Part shown: positions 13,980 through 20,397 of the stretch, in pieces | Position numbering within the stretch: the first letter of the stretch is position 1 | Layout: each line of letters opens with the position of its first letter | Assembly (NCBI GenBank): GCA_021129875.1 | Contig: JAJOKK010000079.1 | Coordinates: forward strand, 1 to 32,509 | From: Candidatus Bipolaricaulota bacterium | GTDB taxonomy: Bacteria > Bipolaricaulota > Bipolaricaulia > UBA7950 > UBA9294 | Length of the DNA: 32,509 nt | Direction: 5' to 3' | Program-made: the position numbers and the translations under genes | Notes under the pieces: generated by a model | What the model saw: only the letters and a program-made list of their open reading frames with translations | Databases searched by the model: none | What the model was told of the DNA's origin: nothing

Positions 13980-14717
13980 ATGGCTGAGATCGCGATCACC
14001 TGCCTTGGGTCGGGATCGGCCCTGGGAGAAGGGCGGATGTGGAGTTCCCTCCTGCTCGATGAGCAGACCCTGCTCAGCCTCCCCCCTACTACCATCCCCC
14101 AACTCTACCGCTTGGGGAAGGATCCGACCGCGATCGATCGTATCTTCATCAGCCATCGCCATGCCGACCACTTCTTTGGGCTGCCCTTCTTCCTCCTTCT
14201 CTACCTCTACCGTTATACCCGGGATACCCCCCTCTTCATCATCGGGCCGGCGGGGATGGAAGAAGCGACTGCGCGACTGTGTGATATAGCCTGGTCCGAC
14301 CCTGATATCATGGAGAAACTGGCGCAAAGGGCCCGGCTCTCCTTCGTGGAGATCGAAGAAGAAGGAGAACATCGGGCAGGGGGAATCGCGTTTGAAGCCG
14401 TGCAGATGGACCATTTTGGGATGGATGCGTACGGATATCGCATTACGCACAAAGGGCGCAAGATTGCGTTCACCGGTGATACCAAGGCATGCCTACAGCT
14501 TGACCGCCTTATCGATGGCGCCGATATCGTGATCACCGAATTCACCCACGCCGTTCCGACTGACGATCCCGGGCACATGGACGTAGATGCGGTCAAGCTG
14601 TTGACAGCGCGGGTGCGGCAACAGGGGGGGATCGTCCTCGCGACCCACCTGAGCGAAGCCCCCGCTCCGATCGAGGGGCTTCTACTCTGCCGAGACGGCG
14701 AGACGTACCTGGTCTGA
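13980..14717 (+). CDS. RNase Z-like metallo-beta-lactamase-fold hydrolase
   Basis: A 245-residue cytosolic protein. The MBL signature HRHADH (59-64, in FISHRHADHFFGLPF) and further ligands His145, Asp167 (FTGDT) and His222 (ATHLS) define a two-metal active site of the ribonuclease Z/arylsulfatase branch, which cuts phosphodiesters. It could be tRNA 3'-end nuclease RNase Z, but at 245 residues it is shorter than the usual 305-320, and the typical exosite arm is not evident. Its position directly after a cNMP-binding gene makes a cyclic nucleotide phosphodiesterase role an attractive alternative (inference). Start: ATG 2 nt after the previous stop, with no separate strong ribosome-binding site, so coupled translation. 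Confidence 0.85.
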   Translation: MAEIAITCLGSGSALGEGRMWSSLLLDEQTLLSLPPTTIPQLYRLGKDPTAIDRIFISHRHADHFFGLPFFLLLYLYRYTRDTPLFIIGPAGMEEATARLCDIAWSDPDIMEKLAQRARLSFVEIEEEGEHRAGGIAFEAVQMDHFGMDAYGYRITHKGRKIAFTGDTKACLQLDRLIDGADIVITEFTHAVPTDDPGHMDVDAVKLLTARVRQQGGIVLATHLSEAPAPIEGLLLCRDGETYLV

Positions 14718-14773
14718 CAGGTAGCGGCTATCGCGCCCGGTGGACGGAGCTTGGGAAAGGCTCAAGTGTACGT

Positions 14774-14866
14774 GGGGTCAAACCTTTGATCTTGGTGTTT
14801 TTTCGTTACTCGGCATTTTCGCGCGATCACTGGCCCGCAAAACACCAAGATCAAAGGTTTGACCCC
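14774..14866. repeat. Perfect 28-bp inverted repeat with 37-nt spacer (REP/MITE-like)
   Basis: The arm 14774-14801 begins GGGGTCAAACCTTTGATC, and 14839-14866 is its exact reverse complement. The spacer is 14802-14838. Arms of the form GGGGTCA-ACCTTTGATC are reminiscent of palindromes mobilised by REP-associated tyrosine transposases (recollection, not searched). It follows the metallo-beta-lactamase gene by 56 nt and, with the run of six or more T at the loop edge, could also act as a roadblock terminator. Between 14718 and 14982 only this and the adjacent palindrome are recognisable. Confidence 0.85.
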
Positions 14867-14877
14867 GGGCTTTCCCG

Positions 14878-14903
14878 TAGGGGCGAAAGATCTTTCGCCC
14901 CTA
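14878..14903. repeat. 26-bp perfect palindrome
   Basis: TAGGGGCGAAAGA followed directly by its reverse complement, with the centre at AGATCT. It lies only 11 nt from the 28-bp inverted repeat, so two palindromic elements of different types are nested side by side. Similar GTAGGGGCGAAAGATC palindromes are known as dispersed repeats in several phyla (recollection). Confidence 0.85.
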
Positions 14904-14982
14904 TCCAACAGAACAGATGAACTAGCCCGAGAGGTTGCTGTGACCTCTCTACCAATACCTGCCTTATTATGTGACGCCTCTA

Positions 14983-15189
14983 TTAAAATAACGTTGGCTC
15001 GTCTTCTCCGTCACCATGCAGAGCCATATCGCTTATTAAACTGAGGAACACTCCGAGTGAATTGCATAAGTTGCTTACAATCTTACTATACATCAACCTC
15101 TCTTCCAACACTTTTATTTTTTGCATTTCTTTTAGAGTGGCGAGTATTTCCGTTGAAATACCATCCATGATTTTTTCGGGATCCATCAT
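14983..15189 (-). CDS. Small hypothetical helical protein
   Basis: A 68-residue frame with no recognised family. It starts ATG ATG at 15189/15186 behind AAAGGAGGAAAG, one of the strongest ribosome-binding sites in the window, which argues that it is or was a real gene. The sequence is largely helical: MDPEKIMDGISTEILATLKE and an amphipathic stretch KVLEERLMYSKIVSNLC, then a hydrophobic LGVFLSLISDMAL and an acidic end DGEDEPTLF. There is no signal peptide. It lies between element B and the palindromes, and its 3' end (CAACGTTATTTTAATAGAGG on the minus strand) resembles the matching edges of elements A and B. It may be cargo of that element family (inference). Confidence 0.55.
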   Translation of the reverse strand: MMDPEKIMDGISTEILATLKEMQKIKVLEERLMYSKIVSNLCNSLGVFLSLISDMALHGDGEDEPTLF

Positions 15190-15357
15190 CTTTCCTCCTT
15201 TATTTGCTTGGTTAGCCGTCCCCCATTGGATCGGCTAGTGTTTCTCTGAGGCTTTATTAACGTTAACTGTTGACCCATAGCCGGTAGCGGCGATGAGGAG
15301 AGAGTGCAATACGCACTAACCAATTCTCCAAGCTGATAGATGCCAGGCAAGCTGACA

Positions 15358-15473
15358 CTACGACAACTTAGTCCCTAACTGCGGTAGGAGGCTCTCGATC
15401 CATACAGACCAACAGCTAATACGAATAAAACCTTCTCTAATGGCATTACTCAAACCTGCCACCATGGTTTCAT
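15358..15473 (-). pseudogene. Decayed small reading frame in element B
   Basis: On the minus strand an AAAAAAGGAAAC site precedes an ATG at 15473 whose frame stops after seven codons (MKPWWQV). Another frame reads through IRISCWSVWIESLL to QLGTKLS and a TAG at 15358-15360, matching QLGIKLS-stop in copy A. The matching segments fall in different frames, so this looks like a broken copy of an unrecognised short gene. Confidence 0.35.
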
Positions 15474-15673
15474 TTTTGTTTCCTTTTTTCGCGTTCTCAA
15501 GAAAAACACCCCAATGAATTGACGGTGCATCAGAGCCTGTTTCGTAAACCCTTTCCACCGCTCGTCTTCAACCCTAACCCCCTAGTTTCAAGTATTTTGC
15601 CGTAAAGAATGCAAAGAGCGCTGAGATCAAGCATTAAGGTTCCAATTCCACTCTCTGCGTGCTCTGCGTTCTT

Positions 15674-15713
15674 GGGGGGTGTAGTAAGTCCCCAATCGGC
15701 TACTACACCCCCC
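15674..15713. repeat. GC-rich hairpin B with inverted 14-nt loop
   Basis: GGGGGGTGTAGTA (15674-15686) pairs perfectly with TACTACACCCCCC (15701-15713). The loop AGTCCCCAATCGGC is the reverse-complement type of the loop in hairpin A, while the flank to the right (GAGACGGTGAAAGCTTCTG) is in the same orientation in both copies. Confidence 0.85.
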
Positions 15714-15870
15714 GAGACGGTGAAAGCTTCTGCAAGGAGAAGAGGTTCGTGCAACAGCCTGAAGAGTAATGGACTGTTCTTTATCCGCGTCTATGCGCGT
15801 TCCTTCGCGGTTAGGTCTTTTTCGGCGAACGGGATCGTCGTCTGTGAGAGACCCCTCATGCCCACCACAA

Positions 15871-15912
15871 AGCAGGAGCCCCTTCATCCACTAGGATAAA
15901 GGGGCTCCTGCT
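15871..15912 (-). terminator. Terminator hairpin of the ribosomal protein operon
   Basis: AGCAGGAGCCCCTT (15871-15884) pairs perfectly with AAGGGGCTCCTGCT (15899-15912) around a 14-nt loop, 21 nt downstream of the rplQ stop. On the minus strand it is followed by only TTGTGG, so the U-tract is weak. Position and stem strength still make it the likely end of the transcript. Confidence 0.75.
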
Positions 15913-15933
15913 ATATTTGCAGATTTTCTTCGG

Positions 15934-16284
15934 TTAGACCAACATCAGCCGTGCTAGCTCGGCACCATCACCGCGGCGAGGGCCGAGTTTCACTACCCGG
16001 GTGTACCCACCAGGACGATCTTTGAATCGCGGCCCAATCTCGTCGAAGAGCTTGTCGACCGCCGCCTTATCCTGCAGTCGGGAGAAGACAAGACGTCTTG
16101 CGTGCAGGTCCCCCCGCCGTGCCAGCGTAATCACTCGCTCGGCATACCGCTGGCTGGCTTTTGCCCGTCCGAATGTGGTATCCACCTTCGCATGCATGAT
16201 CAGCCCAGTGGTGAGGGTCGCCAGGACGCTCTCCCGACGGGCTTTCGCCATCCCTATCTTATAGCCAGTCCGTCTATGCCGCAT
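15934..16284 (-). CDS. rplQ: Large ribosomal subunit protein bL17
   Basis: A 116-residue L17, which lies near the peptide exit tunnel of the 50S subunit. MRHRRTGYKIGMAKARRESVL and the C-terminal GGYTRVVKLGPRRGDGAELARL are diagnostic, and the length is normal for the short form. It follows rpoA by 2 nt, as in nearly all bacteria, and is the last gene before the terminator hairpin. Confidence 0.98.
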   Translation of the reverse strand: MRHRRTGYKIGMAKARRESVLATLTTGLIMHAKVDTTFGRAKASQRYAERVITLARRGDLHARRLVFSRLQDKAAVDKLFDEIGPRFKDRPGGYTRVVKLGPRRGDGAELARLMLV

Positions 16285-16286
16285 CG

Positions 16287-17228
16287 TTAACCCTCTCCTT
16301 CTACATTGAGTGAGTGACCAAGTTCACGCAGCCGATCTTCTACTTTGTTCAAGGTCTTCTCCCCGAAACCATGGATGTCAAGCAGCTCCACCCGAGGCTT
16401 GCTAAGAAGATCGTTCAAGGTCACGATTTCCGCCTCCTGAAGAAGGTTACAGGCCCGCTGATCAATGCCGAAATCAGCCAATGGAATATCATACTGACCC
16501 GTCCCTTTCTCTGGATCATCCTCCGTCTCCAGCCCAAATGGATGTTCAGCAAACCCCTGGAACAGATTGAGGTGACGCTGGAAGATCAGCGCAGCCTCAG
16601 AGAGGGCTTCCTCAGGCTTGATCCCCCCGTTCGTCGTCAGTTCGAGGATCAGCCGCTCGTACCCTGTCTTTCCCCCGACACGCGTCTCTTCAACACGGAA
16701 GTTCGTCTGACGCACCGGCGAAAAATCCGCGTCGATTGGGATGAGCGCCAGCGGGGAGTCCTCAAGCCGGTTCATCTCCGCCGGAGAATATCCATATCCG
16801 GTTTCGACCTCCAGCTCCATCTCCAGTGCCCCTTTCTCGTTCAACGTGGCGATATGCAGATCAGGGTTGATCACCTCTACCCCGGGAGGGAGGGAAAGAT
16901 CAGATCCTTTCACCTCGCAGGGACCGTCCTTCTCAATTATCAGACGCTTCCGGTCATCATCATGGAGGCGCAGGGACAGTTCTTTCAGGTTGAGGATGAT
17001 CTCCAGAACATCCTCCTTCACCCCTTCTATCGTGTCGTACTCATGGTGCTTTCCGGCGAAGTTGACCCGCACAACGGCCGCACCGGGGATCGAGGAGAAG
17101 AGTAACCGTCGAAGTGTGTTTCCCAGTGTAGTGGCAAACCCACGCTCGAGCGGTTCGATAACAATCTTTCCCCGCACTGCGGACAGTTCCTCTACCTTAA
17201 TCTTTTGTGGGAAGACCAGCTCATCCAT
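16287..17228 (-). CDS. rpoA: RNA polymerase alpha subunit
   Basis: A 313-residue alpha subunit that nucleates RNA polymerase assembly. The N-terminal dimerisation domain (about 1-230) has GFATTLGNTLRRLLFSSIPG. The C-terminal domain (about 245-310) keeps Arg, Asn and Lys at the positions of E. coli R265, N268 and K298 (QRACNLLQEAEI, HGFGEKTLNKVED), so binding to UP-element DNA should be retained. The frame opens six nt earlier at a TTG (17234), but the ATG at 17228 has AGGAGG 6-7 nt upstream. That AGGAGG overlaps the rpsD stop codon. Confidence 0.98.
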   Translation of the reverse strand: MDELVFPQKIKVEELSAVRGKIVIEPLERGFATTLGNTLRRLLFSSIPGAAVVRVNFAGKHHEYDTIEGVKEDVLEIILNLKELSLRLHDDDRKRLIIEKDGPCEVKGSDLSLPPGVEVINPDLHIATLNEKGALEMELEVETGYGYSPAEMNRLEDSPLALIPIDADFSPVRQTNFRVEETRVGGKTGYERLILELTTNGGIKPEEALSEAALIFQRHLNLFQGFAEHPFGLETEDDPEKGTGQYDIPLADFGIDQRACNLLQEAEIVTLNDLLSKPRVELLDIHGFGEKTLNKVEDRLRELGHSLNVEGEG

Positions 17229-17238
17229 ACTCAACCTC

Positions 17239-17862
17239 CTAGCGAGAGTAGAACTCGACGATCAGGTTAACAGCGATGCTGTACCCTGTCTCCTCGAGAT
17301 TGGGAGAGCCAATCGCCTGAACGGTCATCGCCTCCAGGTCCTTCTCCAGCCAACTCGGCGCCACACGACCTTTGTTCGCTTCCAAGATAGCCTTCACCCG
17401 CGCACGCCGCCCCTCTTTGACCGCTACGACATCCCCTTCACGAAGTATGATAGAAGGGATGTTCGCCCCCCGCCCGTTCACCTGAAAATGTCCGTGGCTG
17501 ATCATCTGACGGGCCTGGTTACGCGAGGAAGCAAACCCGGCACGGTAGAGCGCGTTGTCGAACCGCCGTTCGAGCAACACCAGAAGAGTTTCGCCGGTGA
17601 TCCCTTTCCCCTGCTTTGCCTGCGCAAAGTAGTTACGGAACTGTCTCTCGCGTATTCCGTAAATTCGCCTCACCTTCTGCTTCTCCCTTAGGTGCAGTAG
17701 ATACTGACTCCGCCGTGTACGTCGCTTCTTCGGGAGTTCTCCCGGCGGCGAACTGCGTTGCGACACCGGGCAGCTCGACGCGTAGCAGCGGTCCCCTTTG
17801 ATAAAGAGTTTTTCCTCTTCCCGACGGCATTTTCTGCACTTGGGTCCTGTATCTCTTCCCAT
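17239..17862 (-). CDS. rpsD: Small ribosomal subunit protein uS4 (zinc-binding form)
   Basis: A 207-residue S4, a primary 16S rRNA binder of the 30S subunit and, in many bacteria, an operon repressor. It is the zinc form: Cys9, Cys12, Cys26 and Cys31 in the N-terminal 31 residues. The S4 RNA-binding domain is at about 96-160 (RRFDNALYRAGFASSRNQAR, QMISHGHFQVNG). The start codon shares its A with the rpsK stop (TAATG), so translation is coupled. The C-terminal VNLIVEFYSR is normal. Confidence 0.98.
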   Translation of the reverse strand: MGRDTGPKCRKCRREEEKLFIKGDRCYASSCPVSQRSSPPGELPKKRRTRRSQYLLHLREKQKVRRIYGIRERQFRNYFAQAKQGKGITGETLLVLLERRFDNALYRAGFASSRNQARQMISHGHFQVNGRGANIPSIILREGDVVAVKEGRRARVKAILEANKGRVAPSWLEKDLEAMTVQAIGSPNLEETGYSIAVNLIVEFYSR

Positions 17863-18212
17863 TATCGTCTCCCTTTGATGTTGCTGTGAGAGACCGGGGT
17901 GACGTTGCGGACTTCCTCAACACGAATTCCAGACCCCTTTATCGTCTGTACAACCGACTGCCGTCCCGACCCAGTCCCTTTCACCAACACCATAACCGTT
18001 CGAACCCCATAGTCCTTCAGCTCGCGCACAAGGGACTCGGCCGCGATCTGGGCGGCATAAGGGGTCCCTTTTCGCGACCCTTTATACCCGACTACCCCCG
18101 GACTCTTCCAGGTGATCGGGTTATCGTTCACGTCGGTCACCGTGATAATGGTGTTGTTGTAAGTCGCATGGATGTGGATCCTTGCCCGCTCTAACTTGAT
18201 ATTCTTCGCCAT
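17862..18212 (-). CDS. rpsK: Small ribosomal subunit protein uS11 with atypical C-terminus
   Basis: A 116-residue S11 of the 30S platform, which contacts the E-site region. The core is clear: HIHATYNNTIITVTD, KGSRKGTPYAAQIAA and VLVKGTGSGRQSVVQTIKGS. The C-terminus reads VTPVSHSNIKGRR and stops. In most bacteria this segment is VTPIPHNGCRPPKRRRV, with an Asn that is processed to isoaspartate in E. coli. I checked the other two frames and found no hidden HNGCRPP, so this is a real sequence difference and not an obvious frameshift. It starts 2 nt after rpsM and shares a base with rpsD. Confidence 0.97.
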   Translation of the reverse strand: MAKNIKLERARIHIHATYNNTIITVTDVNDNPITWKSPGVVGYKGSRKGTPYAAQIAAESLVRELKDYGVRTVMVLVKGTGSGRQSVVQTIKGSGIRVEEVRNVTPVSHSNIKGRR

Positions 18213-18214
18213 CC

Positions 18215-18580
18215 CTACCTCTTCTTTCCTGCCTTAGCCGGCCGCGATCCTTTCCAAGTGCGTGCGTTCGACCGTGTTCGTTGCCCCCGCACTGGAAGAC
18301 GGCGCTTATGGCGAATCCCGCGATAAGCGTTGATATCCTTCAACCGCTGGATGTTCGAGAAGACCCGCCGGCGCAGATCACCCTCAATAACGTGTTGTTC
18401 CACTTCCCGTCGTAGAGAGGCTACCTCTTTCTCCGTCAGATCCTTCCCTCGTACATCAGGGGAGATCCCCGAGCTTTCGATGATCTCCGCCGCCCGCGTC
18501 GTGCCGATGCCGAAGATATAGGTCAGCCCGACTTCTATCCTCTTGTCATTCGGCAGGTTGACTCCGGCTATCCGCGCCAT
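18215..18580 (-). CDS. rpsM: Small ribosomal subunit protein uS13
   Basis: A 121-residue S13 of the 30S head, which contacts P-site tRNA and bridges to the large subunit. MARIAGVNLPNDKRIEVGLTY and the basic tail RGIRHKRRLPVRGQRTRSNA are diagnostic, and the length is normal. It lies 12 nt after rpmJ, with a GGGGGAT site, and starts the alpha-operon portion (rpsM-rpsK-rpsD-rpoA-rplQ). Confidence 0.98.
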   Translation of the reverse strand: MARIAGVNLPNDKRIEVGLTYIFGIGTTRAAEIIESSGISPDVRGKDLTEKEVASLRREVEQHVIEGDLRRRVFSNIQRLKDINAYRGIRHKRRLPVRGQRTRSNARTWKGSRPAKAGKKR

Positions 18581-18592
18581 GATTCCATCCCC

Positions 18593-18706
18593 CTAGCCTT
18601 GTCGCTGCTTGTGCTTTGGATTCCGGCAAATGATCATCACCCGGCCATGCCGGCGAATCACCTTGCAGTTAATGCACATCTTCTTCACTGAACTTCGAAC
18701 TTTCAT
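18593..18706 (-). CDS. rpmJ: Large ribosomal subunit protein bL36 (zinc-binding)
   Basis: A 37-residue gene found by translating the gap between infA and rpsM. It reads MKVRSSVKKMCINCKVIRRH and ends NPKHKQRQG. Cys11, Cys14, Cys27 and His32 form the usual zinc ribbon. bL36 is a small 50S protein, and infA-rpmJ-rpsM is its standard location. The ribosome-binding site is poor, and it sits 19 nt after infA. Confidence 0.96.
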   Translation of the reverse strand: MKVRSSVKKMCINCKVIRRHGRVMIICRNPKHKQRQG

Positions 18707-18725
18707 CGTTAATCAGACATCGCAG

Positions 18726-18998
18726 CTAGCTCTCCCGGTATACTATCCGCCCCTTTGTCAGGTCGTACGGTGAGAACTCCACGATCACGCGGTCCCCAGT
18801 CAGGATACGGATGTAGTGCTTTCGAATCTTCCCTGATATATGGCAGAGAACAATATGTTCGTTCGGAAACTGCACCCTGAACATCGAACTCGGAAGGCTC
18901 TCGACCACCTCCCCTCGTTGACGGATTACATCCGTCTCTGTGGAGGTTGAAGGCGATATCACCCTTCTCTTCTGACCGCGTCTGTTCGTTTTAGCCAC
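18726..18998 (-). CDS. infA: Translation initiation factor IF-1 (extended N-terminus)
   Basis: A 90-residue IF-1. The S1-like OB fold occupies about 24-90: VVESLPSSMFRVQFPNEHIV, HISGKIRKHYIRILTGDRV and EFSPYDLTKGRI. IF-1 blocks the ribosomal A site during initiation. Normal IF-1 has about 72 residues starting just before the first strand; here the frame begins at a GTG that gives a basic extension (MAKTNRRGQKRRVISPSTST). GGAGGTG lies 14 nt before this GTG, which is rather far. An in-frame GTG at codon 13 would give a protein of near-normal length but has only AGAAGG directly adjacent. The GTG at 18998 overlaps the end of map by 8 nt. Confidence 0.93.
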   Translation of the reverse strand: MAKTNRRGQKRRVISPSTSTETDVIRQRGEVVESLPSSMFRVQFPNEHIVLCHISGKIRKHYIRILTGDRVIVEFSPYDLTKGRIVYRES

Positions 18999-19761
18999 TA
19001 CGTCTTACTTCACCTCCTCGTGTTAATACATCTATTCCCGCCTCCGTAATAGCGACGGTATGCTCGAAATGAGCGGCCACCCCCCCCGACGCAGTCACCA
19101 CGGTCCATCCATCATCGAGGACCATGGTCGGGTCGGGGTCGTTTTTCACCATCGGTTCAATCGCAAAGACCATCCCCGCTTGCAACCGCGGGCCGTTCCC
19201 AGGTGGGCCATAATTCGGAATCTGGGGATCCTCATGGAGATCCCGGCCGATCCCATGGCCGACATACTCCTTCACTACGTGCAGCCCTTCTCTCTCGATG
19301 TAAGAACCGATCGCATGTGAGATATCCGACAAGCGGTTCCCTAGTGTAACCTGTTCGATCCCACACCACAAGCTCGCCTCCGTCACCTGCAGGAGATGTC
19401 TTGTCTGTTCGTCAATCTCGCCCACTGCTACGGTCATCGCTGTATCACTGTACAGACCGTCGCGGAGCAGGCCGATGTCGACTGAGAGGATATCCCCTTC
19501 ACGCAGAATTCGCGTTCTTGTCGGGATTCCGTGGACGACCTCCTCGTTGAGCGAGGCGCAGATCGTCGCTGGGTAGCCCCGGTACCCCTTGAATGCCGGC
19601 TTTGCCCCGGCTTGACGGAGCAGATCTTCGGCCATCTCATCGAGGAACGCCGTGCTCTTCCCCGGAACCGCCTGGCGGCAGACCTCAGCAAGGATCGCCG
19701 CAAGGGTCTGTCCGTTTTCGCGCATCACCGTAAGCTCCGAGCGTGTCTTTAAGGCGATCAT
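18991..19761 (-). CDS. map: Methionine aminopeptidase type I
   Basis: A 256-residue enzyme that removes the initiator Met from new proteins. The five metal ligands are all present: Asp95 (SVDIG), Asp106 (YSDTA), His169 (GHGIG), Glu202 (AIEPM) and Glu233 (HFEHT). Substrate-contacting His77 is also kept. There is no N-terminal zinc-finger extension. I use the ATG at 19761, which overlaps the adk TGA by one base (TGATG), in preference to the TTG three nt earlier. The adk-map-infA order is the standard spc arrangement. Confidence 0.97.
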   Translation of the reverse strand: MIALKTRSELTVMRENGQTLAAILAEVCRQAVPGKSTAFLDEMAEDLLRQAGAKPAFKGYRGYPATICASLNEEVVHGIPTRTRILREGDILSVDIGLLRDGLYSDTAMTVAVGEIDEQTRHLLQVTEASLWCGIEQVTLGNRLSDISHAIGSYIEREGLHVVKEYVGHGIGRDLHEDPQIPNYGPPGNGPRLQAGMVFAIEPMVKNDPDPTMVLDDGWTVVTASGGVAAHFEHTVAITEAGIDVLTRGGEVRRSG

Positions 19762-20393
19762 CAAGAGAGAAGAGCGGTGGTGATCTCCGCAAGGACCGCC
19801 TCTGTCGATCCTGAACCATCAACTTCGTGTAAAAGACCGCGCTGCCGGTAGAAATCGATCAACGGGGCAGTCATCTTTGTGTAGACATCATACCGATTCT
19901 CAATCACCGCTCGTTTATCATCGTCACGCTGGAACAGTTCGTCGTTGCAGGCATCGCAGCGCCCTGCATCCGTCGGCGGACCGAAGAGAAGGTTGTAAAT
20001 CCTCCCGCATCCGCGACAGACACGCCGGGACGAGAGCCTGTCGATCACCGTCTCGCGCGATAGATCGATGTTGATCGCCAGATCGAGCGCCGTTATCTCA
20101 GCGAGCGCTTCGGCCTGAGTCACAGTGCGGGGGAACCCATCGAGGATGAACCCGTCAGCCGGCCCCGCAATCCGGCCCTTGATCATCTCGATGATCAAGG
20201 GGTCGGGGACCAGGTCTCCCCGGTCCATATACCCCTTAGCCGTGAGGCCAAGCCGTGTCGTGCGTACCACCTCATCGCGGAGAATATCTCCGGTCGACAG
20301 GTGAGAAAGGCCGTTCTGTGCGGCGATCATCTTCGCCTGTGTTCCCTTTCCCGCCCCTGGTGGCCCGAGCAGGGTCAGTCGTCGTATGCTCAT
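19761..20393 (-). CDS. adk: Adenylate kinase (zinc-LID form)
   Basis: A 210-residue kinase that interconverts ATP + AMP and 2 ADP. The P-loop is GPPGAGKGT (10-18), and DGFPRT (85-90) is the AMP-site motif. The long LID domain carries four Cys at 126, 129, 146 and 149 (CRGC, CDAC), so it should bind zinc, as in Gram-positive bacteria and many thermophiles. It lies 4 nt after secY and overlaps map by one base. GGAGGCG precedes the ATG. Confidence 0.98.
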   Translation of the reverse strand: MSIRRLTLLGPPGAGKGTQAKMIAAQNGLSHLSTGDILRDEVVRTTRLGLTAKGYMDRGDLVPDPLIIEMIKGRIAGPADGFILDGFPRTVTQAEALAEITALDLAINIDLSRETVIDRLSSRRVCRGCGRIYNLLFGPPTDAGRCDACNDELFQRDDDKRAVIENRYDVYTKMTAPLIDFYRQRGLLHEVDGSGSTEAVLAEITTALLS

Positions 20394-20397
20394 ACCG

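Larger units (their letters stand above)
15249..15763. repeat. Dispersed intergenic element, copy B
   Basis: The second copy of the element seen at 5628-5996, in the same orientation. Conserved blocks are GGCTTTATTAACGTTAACTG, CACTACGACAACTTAGTCCC, ATACGAATA, CAAGTATTTTGCCGTA, CCCCCCGAGACGGTGAAAG and CAGCCTGAA. Unlike copy A it has a 68-nt block at about 15606-15673 (CGCAAAGAGCG type, rich in CTCTGCGT words) directly left of its hairpin. No transposase or clear terminal inverted repeats are visible. From 15764 to 15870 there is another familiar repeat-like string (TTTATCCGCGTCTATGCGCG) but no gene. Confidence 0.7.

Noticed and set aside
15627..15887. 86-codon and overlapping 74-codon minus-strand frames near the rplQ terminator
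   Set aside because: They read through element B, a hairpin and a dispersed repeat string; composition and location argue against real genes.
14718..15933. tRNA or other structured RNA gene in the intergenic island
   Set aside because: No cloverleaf, TTC-arm consensus or CCA-adjacent acceptor stem was seen; the hairpins are explained by repeats.
17862..17923. Frameshift explanation for the odd uS11 C-terminus
   Set aside because: The other two frames encode TATSKGDDNG-like and QQHQRET-like strings, not HNGCRPPK; the rpsK stop also overlaps the rpsD start neatly (TAATG).
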